A DNA stretch of 11,997 nt from Promethearchaeota archaeon (GCA_004524385.1 SDNM01000016.1:1-11997), one strand, 5' to 3'. Positions 1 through 6,590 are shown, numbered from the stretch's first letter. Program-made: numbers and translations. The notes: a model not told the origin generated them from the sequence alone.

Positions 1-53
1 GAAAGAATTTAACGGGTAAAGATATTTTGATTGAAAATGAAGTTGATCTTTAG
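1..53 (+). CDS. C-terminal end of an upstream gene (partial)
   Basis: An open frame enters from the left edge (first full codon at base 3) and ends at TAG 51-53. The visible tail reads KNLTGKDILIENEVDL, which has ordinary protein composition. It lies 30 bases before the nitrilase start on the same strand with no obvious promoter between them, so the two are probably co-transcribed. Sixteen residues are too few to name a family. Some nitrilases related to the next gene are fused to an N-terminal GNAT acetyltransferase, so an acetyltransferase here is a possibility but nothing visible proves it. Confidence 0.5.
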   Translation, partial: KNLTGKDILIENEVDL

Positions 54-83
54 CTAAAAAAGTAATTTAAAATCTTAATAGTC

Positions 84-914
84 ATGACAATCGTTAAAGT
101 TTCTTCTGTACAATTTGCTTATAAGCCCATTAAAAATTTTGAAGATTTTGCTTCTAATGTTGAGAATCTGTTAGATCAGGCAAAGGGATCTCATTTTATT
201 GTTTTTCCTGAGACATTTACTTTAGAACTTCAATATTTAATTCCAAATTATAATATTGGTAAGATTCATGAATTTACTGATCAATATATTGACTTATTCA
301 AAGATTTATCAAAAAAGAAAAATCAATATATTATAGCAGGTTCGCATCTTATACAAAAAAATGAAAAAACCTACAACAGAAGCTTTCTTTTCTGTCCAGA
401 TGGAAACCATTTCAAACATGATAAGACACATCTTTTTCCGTTAGAAGCAAAAATGGGAGTCACTCCCGGAAATAATCTTGAAATATTTGAAACCGATAAT
501 GTAAAAGTAGGCATAGCCACCTGCTACGAGATGGAGTTTCCTGAAGTTATTAGGACCCTTACTCTTAAGGGAGCAGAAATTATTTTTAGTCCATCGTATA
601 CTGTTGATGAGCATGGATTTTGGCGTGTAAGACATTGTTCTCAAGCAAGAGCCGTTGAAAATCAGATTTATGTCGTTCATTCATGCTTAGTAGGAACACC
701 TCCAATTTCTGATATGATGACTGGTTGGGGAAAGGCTTCAATTTTAAGTCCATGTGAGGAGCCTTGGCCTTCTAATGGCATCATTGCAGAAGCTAGAGTC
801 AACGAGGAAATGGTTGTGACTGGTGAATTAGATTTAAAATTGCTTCATAAAAAAAGGAAACGCGGTACAGCTACTACTCTTAATGATCGTAGACCTGATT
901 TATATAAAATTTAA
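84..914 (+). CDS. Nitrilase-superfamily carbon-nitrogen hydrolase
   Basis: A cytosolic amidohydrolase of 276 residues, the normal single-domain length for this superfamily. The Glu-Lys-Cys triad is complete: Glu43 in FPET, Lys114 in HDKTHLF, and the nucleophile Cys147 in ATCYEMEFPE. The family hydrolyses non-peptide C-N bonds (amides, nitriles, carbamoyl groups) through a thioester on the Cys. After the Cys, the stretch FWRVRHCSQARAVENQ (about residues 178-193) resembles the uncharacterised Rim1-like subgroup, some members of which are fused to a GNAT domain. The substrate cannot be read from the sequence. The start at 84 is the first ATG after the upstream stop, with no clear Shine-Dalgarno site. 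The gene converges on the acyl-CoA synthetase-like gene with only 17 bases between them. Family assignment is firm, substrate is unknown. Confidence 0.92.
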   Translation: MTIVKVSSVQFAYKPIKNFEDFASNVENLLDQAKGSHFIVFPETFTLELQYLIPNYNIGKIHEFTDQYIDLFKDLSKKKNQYIIAGSHLIQKNEKTYNRSFLFCPDGNHFKHDKTHLFPLEAKMGVTPGNNLEIFETDNVKVGIATCYEMEFPEVIRTLTLKGAEIIFSPSYTVDEHGFWRVRHCSQARAVENQIYVVHSCLVGTPPISDMMTGWGKASILSPCEEPWPSNGIIAEARVNEEMVVTGELDLKLLHKKRKRGTATTLNDRRPDLYKI

Positions 915-931
915 ATATTATTCGTGTTTTC

Positions 932-2407
932 TTAGTTATTTATCATTCTTTTTATTTTTTTTCCATATTCATATAATGCTAAAAAAGCTTTACCCGCTCG
1001 GTGAATGTCCGAATAGACTAGGAAGCCGTTCTTTATCAGTTTTTTATAATAACTGACTCGATCTCTATCAGGATATTCTGTCATTATAATAACAAAAATC
1101 TTATTTAAAGATTCTACATAATCTTTTAATTCTAATAGATTTTGATACCGCTTTTTGGTTTTTATATCCTTGCCCCGGTCTGGATTTTTGTACATTATTA
1201 CAAGATCTATATTTTCTGAAATTGCCGCTTTACATACATCAGCGTATTTTTGAGAAGAGGAGACCCAAGGTAAATCTAAGGGATTAGAAAGGGAGCCCAC
1301 TCTGAAATTAGGATATGCTTCCAACAATTTTTCTTTCACTTTCCCCTCGAATAATGGCATATTGATTCCAAGTTCTGTTAATACATCCGTATCAAGAATT
1401 CCTTGACCTCCTGACCACAAAATAACTAAGGCATTTGTAGTTTTAGGAAATCGATTAATTTTTTCTTCCAATGTTAGATTTTGATGTCTCTTATAAAATT
1501 CATAAAACATGTATAAGCAATCCAGAAATTCATCTAAAGAACTTCCAACTTCGATAAGTGGTGTTTGTTTATATAATCCGTCCCATATCTTTTTGTCTGT
1601 TCCTAATGAGCCAGTATGGGTTAAAGCAGCTGACTGAGATCGTTTAGTTTTACCACCTCTTAGAATTAAAACAGGTTTCCGTGTATTTCTCAAGATATTA
1701 TATAATTTTTGCCCTTCTTTAATAGAGTGAGGTGAAAATCCCTCAAAATATATTCCTATTATATCAATCTCATCATCTTGGGTAAAAAATTCTAAAAAAT
1801 CAGAAAATTGCATATTTATACAGTTGCCTATGCTTGCTGCCTTAGAAAACTTAAGATTAAATTTAATATCCCCAAAACGTATTGTTCTTGAGAGTAAATC
1901 ACCAGAGTGAGATATAATCCCAATATTTCCACTCTCTGAGGGAAAATATGGTAGATAAGCACTTTTTCCACTTGGACAATAGATTCCAAAGCAGTTGGGC
2001 CCGATTGTACGAGTTTTGATATTGTCACGGTTTAAAATTTCTTTTATTTGTTGTTCGATTTCTTTTCCTATATCGTCAAATTCACCCGTTCCAGCCGTAA
2101 ATATGTGAATAAATTTTATTTTCTTAAGTTCTAAAATCGTCTTTAACGATTGAATAAGTCTATCTCTTCCTACAGATAAAATTAAATAATCGATCGTCTC
2201 AACTGGTATTTCTTCAAATGATTTATAGCATCTTATTCCAGATAATTCATTCTCTGTGGAAGAAATTAAATACATATTTTTTATATCGAATCCTTGCGAT
2301 TTAAATCCGTCAACGAAATAAATAGTTTTTTGTTTTGCTTCAAAGATAGCAACATTTCGAGGGTTAAATAAAGGTTCTAAAGATTTGACTATTTTGTCCT
2401 TGCTCAT
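932..2407 (-). CDS. Acyl-CoA synthetase (ADP-forming) alpha-subunit-like protein
   Basis: This 491-residue protein matches the alpha part of ADP-forming acetyl/acyl-CoA synthetases, which in archaea interconvert acyl-CoA, ADP and phosphate with acid, CoA and ATP. An N-terminal CoA-binding-like Rossmann domain (about 10-130) is followed by two flavodoxin-like domains. Visible landmarks are IGPNCFGIY (135-143), ISHSGDL (165-171), YFEGF with Glu222, and THTGSLG with His264, equivalent to the phosphorylated histidine of the SHTGALAG motif. NPLDLPW further on is also typical. The ATP-grasp beta domain is absent and no neighbour encodes it, so a complete enzyme would need a partner elsewhere. The usual glycine-containing VAxxGAS loop near the N-terminus reads VAIFEAKQK, and the usual VNP reads LIS, so CoA binding may be altered. 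The ATG at 2407 is the natural start, with a TATA-like box about 20 bases upstream. Confidence 0.85.
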   Translation of the reverse strand: MSKDKIVKSLEPLFNPRNVAIFEAKQKTIYFVDGFKSQGFDIKNMYLISSTENELSGIRCYKSFEEIPVETIDYLILSVGRDRLIQSLKTILELKKIKFIHIFTAGTGEFDDIGKEIEQQIKEILNRDNIKTRTIGPNCFGIYCPSGKSAYLPYFPSESGNIGIISHSGDLLSRTIRFGDIKFNLKFSKAASIGNCINMQFSDFLEFFTQDDEIDIIGIYFEGFSPHSIKEGQKLYNILRNTRKPVLILRGGKTKRSQSAALTHTGSLGTDKKIWDGLYKQTPLIEVGSSLDEFLDCLYMFYEFYKRHQNLTLEEKINRFPKTTNALVILWSGGQGILDTDVLTELGINMPLFEGKVKEKLLEAYPNFRVGSLSNPLDLPWVSSSQKYADVCKAAISENIDLVIMYKNPDRGKDIKTKKRYQNLLELKDYVESLNKIFVIIMTEYPDRDRVSYYKKLIKNGFLVYSDIHRAGKAFLALYEYGKKIKRMINN

Positions 2408-2423
2408 TGATAATATAAACCAA

Positions 2424-2433
2424 ATAATTATAA
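2424..2433 (-). promoter_or_regulatory. Candidate TATA box for the acyl-CoA synthetase-like gene
   Basis: On the minus strand this reads TTATAATTAT, centred about 21 bases before the ATG at 2407. That spacing resembles the other short-leader promoters in the window. The surrounding DNA is AT-rich, so such matches occur by chance. Confidence 0.3.
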
Positions 2434-2564
2434 CTTAAGAGTTTTAAGGATAGATTGAATCTAAAATTTGGGAAAATGAGTAATTCATAATTAAAAAATT
2501 GTTTTAATGCAATCTACTAAAATATTAATGAAATCTTTTTATCCTTAATAGAATTTTTAAAACT

Positions 2565-2580
2565 AATTAAATTATATTTT
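2565..2580 (+). promoter_or_regulatory. Candidate TATA box for the OFA transporter
   Basis: The segment AATTAAATTATATTTT is centred about 22 bases before the proposed ATT start at 2594. This is the spacing expected for a leaderless or nearly leaderless archaeal transcript. AGGG at 2581-2584 follows and could act as a weak ribosome-binding site about 9 bases before the start. Confidence 0.35.
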
Positions 2581-2593
2581 AGGGTCCAGAAAA

Positions 2594-3820
2594 ATTTCTC
2601 AAGAAAAAGTCAAGAATCGATGGATTGTAGTTATTGGAGCAATATTAGTACAATTAGCACTTGGTTCCATATATTCATGGGGCACATTAACCTTATTTAT
2701 TAGTGGAGGTGCATTTTTAAAAGAACCTGCCGAAGTTACAGTATATATATTTGGTGTGAGTTTATTAATTTTCGGTTTTACAATGATCTTTGCGGGAAAG
2801 CTTCAACAAAAATATGACCCTAAAAAGATTGCAATAATTGGAGGTATGCTTATAGGGATCGGAGCAATTTCCTCTGCTGGAATGACATCATTTATTGGGT
2901 TGTTAATTACTTATGGCATAATATTTGGTGCAGGGATTGGTTTTGCCTATGTATGTCCTATAGCTTGCGCTGCTAAATGGTTTCCTGATAAGAAAGGATT
3001 TATTAATGGTATAGCTGTTGCTGGTTTTGGGGCAGGAGCTTTTTTATTTAATTATTTTATCAAATGGTTTTCAGTATTAAGTGTACCTACAATGTTTATT
3101 CTTCTTGGAATAATATATTTAGCGTTTGTTTTAAGTGGTGCGATGACATTAAATAATCCTCCTGAAGTATGGACTCCAGCTAACTGGACACCACCACCTC
3201 CTTCTGAAGATACTGGGATTTCTGGACTTGACTTAAATCGTGAAGAAATGATAAAACACAAACAATTTTGGATGTTATGGACAACATTCATTTTTAGTGC
3301 AATATGCGGTTTAATGACCATTGGAGCATATAGTTCATTTGCCAAATCAAGCGCTGCTTATCCTATAAATGCCACTGACTTCTTAATAATAGTCGGGAGC
3401 TTGGCGGCTTTATTTAATGGAATAGGTAGAATTTTCTGGGGTAAAATGTCAGATATAATTTTTTATAAGAAAGCAATGATGATTATGTTTACAATTCAGG
3501 GAGTTTTAATGATTACATTGTTTTTTACTAGTGGGAGCGAACTCTTTTTTTTAATATGGATATGTTCAATATATTTTTGCTTTGGAGGAAATTTCGCCAT
3601 GTTCCCCACAGCTACAAGTGATTTATTCGGAACTAAGAATTTAGGTGAAAACTATGGTGTAGTTTTTACTTCATATGGAATAGCTGGATTCTTAGGAGCA
3701 ACTATGGTTTTAACATTTGTTACTCTTTTAGGCGGTTATATAGTTCTGTTCATTGTAATGGGTATAATGTCATTTGGAGCAACAATAATTACATTCATTC
3801 TAAAACCTCCTAAAAATTAA
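2594..3820 (+). CDS. OFA (oxalate/formate antiporter) family MFS transporter, non-standard start
   Basis: A 12-helix major facilitator of the OFA group, which exchanges or imports small organic anions across the membrane. Numbering from base 2594 gives 408 residues, the usual length. The N-terminus reads SQEKVKNRWIVVIGAILVQ and then LGSIYSWG, typical of OFA helix 1. The loop-2/3 region GKLQQKYDPKK, the segment FAYVCPIACAAKWFPDKKG (about 117-135), the NPPEVW...NWTPPPP spacer (about 188-203) and GRIFWGKMSD (about 278-287) are all family hallmarks. The frame from the stop at 2564 to GTG at 2756 contains no ATG, GTG or TTG. Starting at 2756 would delete helix 1, so translation probably begins at ATT 2594, where ATG would be expected from family N-termini. 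A mutated start or a sequencing error is also possible. Substrate is unknown. Confidence 0.85.
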   Translation: MSQEKVKNRWIVVIGAILVQLALGSIYSWGTLTLFISGGAFLKEPAEVTVYIFGVSLLIFGFTMIFAGKLQQKYDPKKIAIIGGMLIGIGAISSAGMTSFIGLLITYGIIFGAGIGFAYVCPIACAAKWFPDKKGFINGIAVAGFGAGAFLFNYFIKWFSVLSVPTMFILLGIIYLAFVLSGAMTLNNPPEVWTPANWTPPPPSEDTGISGLDLNREEMIKHKQFWMLWTTFIFSAICGLMTIGAYSSFAKSSAAYPINATDFLIIVGSLAALFNGIGRIFWGKMSDIIFYKKAMMIMFTIQGVLMITLFFTSGSELFFLIWICSIYFCFGGNFAMFPTATSDLFGTKNLGENYGVVFTSYGIAGFLGATMVLTFVTLLGGYIVLFIVMGIMSFGATIITFILKPPKN

Positions 3821-3823
3821 TAA

Positions 3824-3854
3824 AAAATTCTTTTATTTTATGATTTAGAATTTT
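3824..3854. terminator. Possible bidirectional terminator between convergent genes
   Basis: A perfect 8-bp inverted repeat, AAAATTCT at 3824-3831 and AGAATTTT at 3847-3854, surrounds a T-rich 15-base loop. It sits in the 44-base gap between the ends of the transporter and the TatD gene. The position suits a two-way terminator, but the arms contain only two G-C pairs, so chance is a fair alternative. Confidence 0.35.
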
Positions 3855-3864
3855 AAAAAAGGAT

Positions 3865-4767
3865 TTATTTTATTCTTAAATTAAAAAATCTCTTCGTATT
3901 TTCAATAGTTTTTTCGCTTACTATTTTTTGAGGCAAATTATGCGAAAATGCTATTGCCGCTATAGAATATCGAGCATTTGATGGGACATTTATAGGGCCT
4001 CTTTTAAAAGGATGTTGGTAGTAAGAATCAGTTTCAGTAATTAAATTCTCTATTGGAGAATTTTTGGATACATTACGCCATCTTTCAAAACCATAGGATG
4101 AGCTAGGGACAGAAAGCATGAAGCCTTGGTTAGGTAATAATCTCCCATATTCTTCAGGTCCAGAAAAGCAATGCCAAATTACTTTTTTTGGATTTATATT
4201 GAATTCTTTTAAAATTCGAAGTATCTCCTTATTTGCCCCATCTTTATTGTTGAATCGATGTTTTGGATTATTTCTATCAAATTCATGCTTAGCAGCATTT
4301 CTCACGTGCAAAACATACGGCTTATTTAACTCTCTTGTGACTTCTAGAATTTTTTTTAGTTCATCAATCTGTTTGTTTCTCTTTTCTAGCGTTTTGGCAT
4401 GATGAAAATCTAATCCAATTTCTCCAATAGCTAAGTAATCCTCAGGATTATTGACGACATAGTCAATCCATTTTTTATAATCATCATTATATTTATTTTT
4501 TGCAGTGTACGTTACAGTTTGAGGTGCCCATCCGCAAGTAAATCCTATATTTTTTTTATTTTTAACGAAATGTAAGACAAGATTAAGAGTTATAATATCA
4601 ATTGAGCATGAGATCAAATATAATCCTCCCATATCAAAATAATTTTCGTATTGTTGGTTATCCGAAGGAAGTATATCTTTTTTAGGGCGCGGGAATGGTA
4701 TATGGCAGTGTGCATCAATGAATTTTAATCCTGCTTCTGGTTCTGGAACTTGGGATTTTAGTGACAT
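3865..4767 (-). CDS. TatD-family metal-dependent hydrolase
   Basis: A 300-residue amidohydrolase-superfamily (beta/alpha)8 barrel of the TatD group, whose characterised members are metal-dependent DNases or other phosphoester hydrolases in the cytosol. All the usual metal and catalytic residues are visible: His20 and His22 in DAHCHI, Glu116 in GEIGLD, His154 in VLHVRN, His199 in HCFSG, and Asp247 in TETDS. It is about 40 residues longer than bacterial TatD, mainly from an N-terminal lead of about 15 residues and an insert between the HVR and HCFSG motifs (about 157-180). The gene begins 40 bases after the PIN gene stop on the same strand, so it may be the last gene of that unit, although a TATA-like box also lies in the gap. 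The ATG at 4767 has no Shine-Dalgarno site. Fold assignment is firm; nuclease activity is inferred from the family. Confidence 0.88.
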   Translation of the reverse strand: MSLKSQVPEPEAGLKFIDAHCHIPFPRPKKDILPSDNQQYENYFDMGGLYLISCSIDIITLNLVLHFVKNKKNIGFTCGWAPQTVTYTAKNKYNDDYKKWIDYVVNNPEDYLAIGEIGLDFHHAKTLEKRNKQIDELKKILEVTRELNKPYVLHVRNAAKHEFDRNNPKHRFNNKDGANKEILRILKEFNINPKKVIWHCFSGPEEYGRLLPNQGFMLSVPSSSYGFERWRNVSKNSPIENLITETDSYYQHPFKRGPINVPSNARYSIAAIAFSHNLPQKIVSEKTIENTKRFFNLRIK

Positions 4768-4783
4768 TCTCTATAAAAAAATT

Positions 4784-4800
4784 ATTATTAAGATTTAATG
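4784..4800 (-). promoter_or_regulatory. Candidate TATA-like box for the TatD gene
   Basis: On the minus strand this reads CATTAAATCTTAATAAT and lies 17-33 bases before the TatD ATG. The core ATTAAATCTTAAT is nearly self-complementary. The same element, as ATTAAGATTTAA, occurs before the JAMM gene, and a close variant lies before the small membrane protein gene. This suggests a shared BRE/TATA-type core promoter. Confidence 0.35.
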
Positions 4801-4807
4801 AATAAAC

Positions 4808-5374
4808 TCATCTTATCTGTTTTATTTGAATTGTTTTAATATTTTCGAATTTTTTTGTAATTTCTTCTTGTATTTTTTTGATTGAATGAAATTGATTGAG
4901 GAAATCCTTCAATAATTCAATTCCCTTTTTTTCATAATCCTCTTTTATTTGAATAAAAGAAGCATGAAAGTCATCATCTTTTATGAAAACATAATCTATA
5001 TTATTGAATAAACAAAATGCAACATGTAAAGCATCACCAGAATGCAATTTGTAATTTGCACCAAAGAACCAAGCAAATTCTATTAGAATATCATTAATTG
5101 GAAAAATTTTACAAACATTGGATAGAGTTTTAACAATTTGTGGGATTTTATGACTACTCTTTAATCTATTAATCGTGCAAATTAATTCTAAAACTGAAAA
5201 GTTTGAGATACTAAGAGTTCCCTCTTTTTCAAGTATTTTCATAACTGCTTTTATAATTCGATCTAATTGAGAATTTCCAGTTGTTCCTTGAGATATATAT
5301 TTTTCTTTTTTTTCAGGATTTATAGCTAAAAAGTTAAATAATAAATCAGAATCGAGAAAGACAGACGTAGTCAT
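4808..5374 (-). CDS. PIN-domain ribonuclease, VapC-like toxin candidate
   Basis: A 188-residue protein whose first 140 residues fit a PIN nuclease. PIN domains use a cluster of acidic residues to hold metal and cut RNA. Here these are Asp8 in VFLDSD, Glu63 in SVLELICTINR, Asp114 in SGDALHVAFC, and the acidic run Asp133-Asp135 in IKDDDF. The gene follows a small antitoxin-like gene by 30 bases, the usual VapBC arrangement. Stand-alone VapC toxins are usually about 130-140 residues, so the last 45-50 residues (helical, Lys/Ile/Glu-rich) are an extension that could bind the partner or RNA. PIN fold and catalytic residues are well supported. The toxin role is inferred from gene order; a housekeeping RNase is the alternative. 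Confidence 0.82.
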   Translation of the reverse strand: MTTSVFLDSDLLFNFLAINPEKKEKYISQGTTGNSQLDRIIKAVMKILEKEGTLSISNFSVLELICTINRLKSSHKIPQIVKTLSNVCKIFPINDILIEFAWFFGANYKLHSGDALHVAFCLFNNIDYVFIKDDDFHASFIQIKEDYEKKGIELLKDFLNQFHSIKKIQEEITKKFENIKTIQIKQIR

Positions 5375-5404
5375 AATTCTAATACAACTTTTATAAAAAT
5401 TAAG

Positions 5405-5692
5405 TTAATATCTCCAAGATTCATGGATTACTTCCTTGATTGATTTTCCTGAAGATTTAATTAGATTATATTCTTCTTCTAATATTCCAGTCATTAAATC
5501 GTATAAAGATTTTTTTTTCTTGATTATTAAATTCGCATTTAATAATTCTAGTAGAAGCTCATCTATGTGTTTATTTGAAAATTCTAAACATTTTTCTAAA
5601 ATTTCTTGATCAGAGAGATTTTCTCCAAATTGAGATTTAAATTTTTTACGTAACTTCTCTAAAAAATCTGTTTTTATTTCCACACTTGTCAT
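5405..5692 (-). CDS. Small RHH-like protein, candidate antitoxin for the PIN nuclease
   Basis: A 95-residue protein placed 30 bases upstream of the PIN gene on the same strand, the position of a VapB-type antitoxin. The N-terminus TSVEIKTDFLEKLRKKFK followed by LSDQEILEKCLEFSNK (about 2-41) resembles a ribbon-helix-helix layout: a short strand, then two helices. The middle (about 42-62) is Leu/Lys-rich. The C-terminal part (about 63-95, ending GKSIKEVIHESWRY) is acidic and helical and could be the segment that covers the toxin. I do not recognise a specific family. A 22-bp palindrome 55 bases upstream could be its own operator, as is common for antitoxins that repress their operon. Confidence 0.6.
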   Translation of the reverse strand: MTSVEIKTDFLEKLRKKFKSQFGENLSDQEILEKCLEFSNKHIDELLLELLNANLIIKKKKSLYDLMTGILEEEYNLIKSSGKSIKEVIHESWRY

Positions 5693-5746
5693 ATGTTTAA
5701 ATAGATAATTTTGATTAAAATAATTTTACATTAGTTTTTTTATTGG

Positions 5747-5768
5747 ATTTTATTTAATTAAATAAAAT
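5747..5768. promoter_or_regulatory. Perfect 22-bp palindrome, candidate operator
   Basis: Every base from 5747 to 5768 pairs with its mirror; each half is ATTTTATTTAA read towards the centre. It contains no G or C, which lowers its statistical weight. It sits in the divergent region, 55 bases before the antitoxin-like start and 98 bases before the JAMM start, where a dimeric repressor would be expected to bind. Confidence 0.4.
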
Positions 5769-5794
5769 TTTTTAAGAATCTTTTTTGTGAAATT

Positions 5795-5823
5795 TTTTTT
5801 AGACTATTAAAACAGTCAAAAAA
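5795..5823. promoter_or_regulatory. Inverted repeat next to the JAMM promoter
   Basis: Six T residues, one unpaired A, and GACT (5802-5805) are mirrored by AGTC (5814-5817) and six A residues around an 8-base loop. This gives a 10-bp stem with one bulge. It ends about 10 bases before the candidate TATA element of the JAMM gene. It may be an operator or a transcribed hairpin. Confidence 0.35.
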
Positions 5824-5830
5824 GGATTAT

Positions 5831-5845
5831 TAAGATTTAATTTTT
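5831..5845 (+). promoter_or_regulatory. Candidate BRE/TATA promoter of the JAMM gene
   Basis: TAAGATTTAATTTTT combines a purine-rich BRE-like start with a TATA-like core centred about 27 bases before the ATG at 5866. Transcription from here would start almost at the initiation codon, giving a leaderless mRNA. Confidence 0.4.
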
Positions 5846-5865
5846 AGGTATGATTAGGTATATTA

Positions 5866-6531
5866 ATGGAAATATTAGAGCAAGAATATCAAAAAGTAGT
5901 GGAAGCGTTTCCAAACGTAGGATTAATAAACGATTTGATTTATCATATAAAACTTCCTTTAATAAATGATGTTTTTTTAGAGATTAAGTTCAAGAATTAT
6001 CCTAAGAAACCGAAAGTAATTTTAGTGAGAGAAGACGGTCAAACTGACAATAGTTTAGACACAATGCTATCAGCATTAAAAAGCTGGAAAAAAAAGGCAC
6101 CACTCTCGATTGCTGAGCTTATTAATGAGATTCATATATTTATTAAAAGAATGCAAACTAAGGAAATTTTGATTCAGAGAGATTTGCTTAATGGAATGTT
6201 TGCTCTTTGTAGAAATCAACATCCGAGAGAGATTTTAGGGTTATTGAGGGTTGATAATGGAGTAGTTAAGGAATATATCTTACCGCCCGGAGCGCTTACA
6301 TCTTATCAAGATGGCGTTTTTTTCCCTAGTCGATTACCTTTAGATCCTTCACTCGAAGGAACAGTACATTCTCATCCATCTGGAAACCCTTATCCCTCTT
6401 TAGGAGACCTAAATAATGTTTTTAAGCTGAAAAAATTTCATTTTATTCTTGCTTTTCCTTACAATGGATTAGATTGTGTAAAGTGTTTTGATAAAAATGG
6501 TCATGAATTAAAATTTAAAATTATAACCTAA
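5866..6531 (+). CDS. E2/RWD-like domain fused to a JAMM (JAB1/MPN/Mov34) isopeptidase
   Basis: A 221-residue two-part protein. Residues about 105-215 form a JAB/MPN metalloprotease domain with the full JAMM set: Glu122 in REILGLL, then HSHPSGNPYPSLGD with zinc ligands His168, His170 and Asp181 and the conserved Ser178. Such enzymes remove ubiquitin-like modifiers or trim their C-termini. Residues about 1-95 look like a ubiquitin-conjugating/RWD fold: a first helix, strands around LEIKFKNYPKKPKV (the E2 Y-P-x-x-P-P-x-V region), then LSALKSWKKKAPLSIAELINEI, matching the typical L..W....sI.eLI ending. That half has no cysteine, so it cannot be an active E2 and more likely binds a partner (UEV/RWD-like). 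The JAMM assignment is firm; the N-terminal assignment rests on pattern only. No ubiquitin, E1 or E3 gene is nearby. Confidence 0.85.
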   Translation: MEILEQEYQKVVEAFPNVGLINDLIYHIKLPLINDVFLEIKFKNYPKKPKVILVREDGQTDNSLDTMLSALKSWKKKAPLSIAELINEIHIFIKRMQTKEILIQRDLLNGMFALCRNQHPREILGLLRVDNGVVKEYILPPGALTSYQDGVFFPSRLPLDPSLEGTVHSHPSGNPYPSLGDLNNVFKLKKFHFILAFPYNGLDCVKCFDKNGHELKFKIIT

Positions 6532-6575
6532 TTTTCTTTAAATTTAGAAAAAGATAATTTAATTTTTATGATAAT

Positions 6576-6590
6576 AAGATTTAAATAAAA
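6576..6590 (+). promoter_or_regulatory. Candidate BRE/TATA promoter of the small membrane protein gene
   Basis: AAGATTTAAATAAAA is the closest match in the window to an archaeal BRE plus TATA box. It lies about 63-77 bases before the ATG at 6653, which would leave a leader of roughly 40-45 bases containing the AAAGGTG ribosome-binding-like site. Confidence 0.4.

Noticed and set aside
441..680. Minus-strand open frame inside the nitrilase gene
   Set aside because: It lies fully opposite conserved nitrilase motifs including the Cys147 region and has no protein-like features. The same applies to open frames opposite or within other genes at 1828-2028, 3052-3345, 4118-4402, 8231-8533, 10558-10740 and 11020-11247.
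2476..2582. A GT...AG interruption (2480-2582) whose removal would join ATG-A at 2476-2479 to the transporter frame as an intact start
   Set aside because: It restores the frame exactly, but there is no branch-site evidence, spliceosomal introns are not known in archaea, and short GT/AG matches are easy to find in such AT-rich DNA. A TATA-like box inside the supposed intron and the ATT at 2594 give a simpler explanation. A cDNA read across the junction would settle it.
2756..3820. GTG at 2756 as the start of the transporter
   Set aside because: It would remove the whole first membrane helix and the conserved NRWIVVIGA region encoded just upstream in the same frame.
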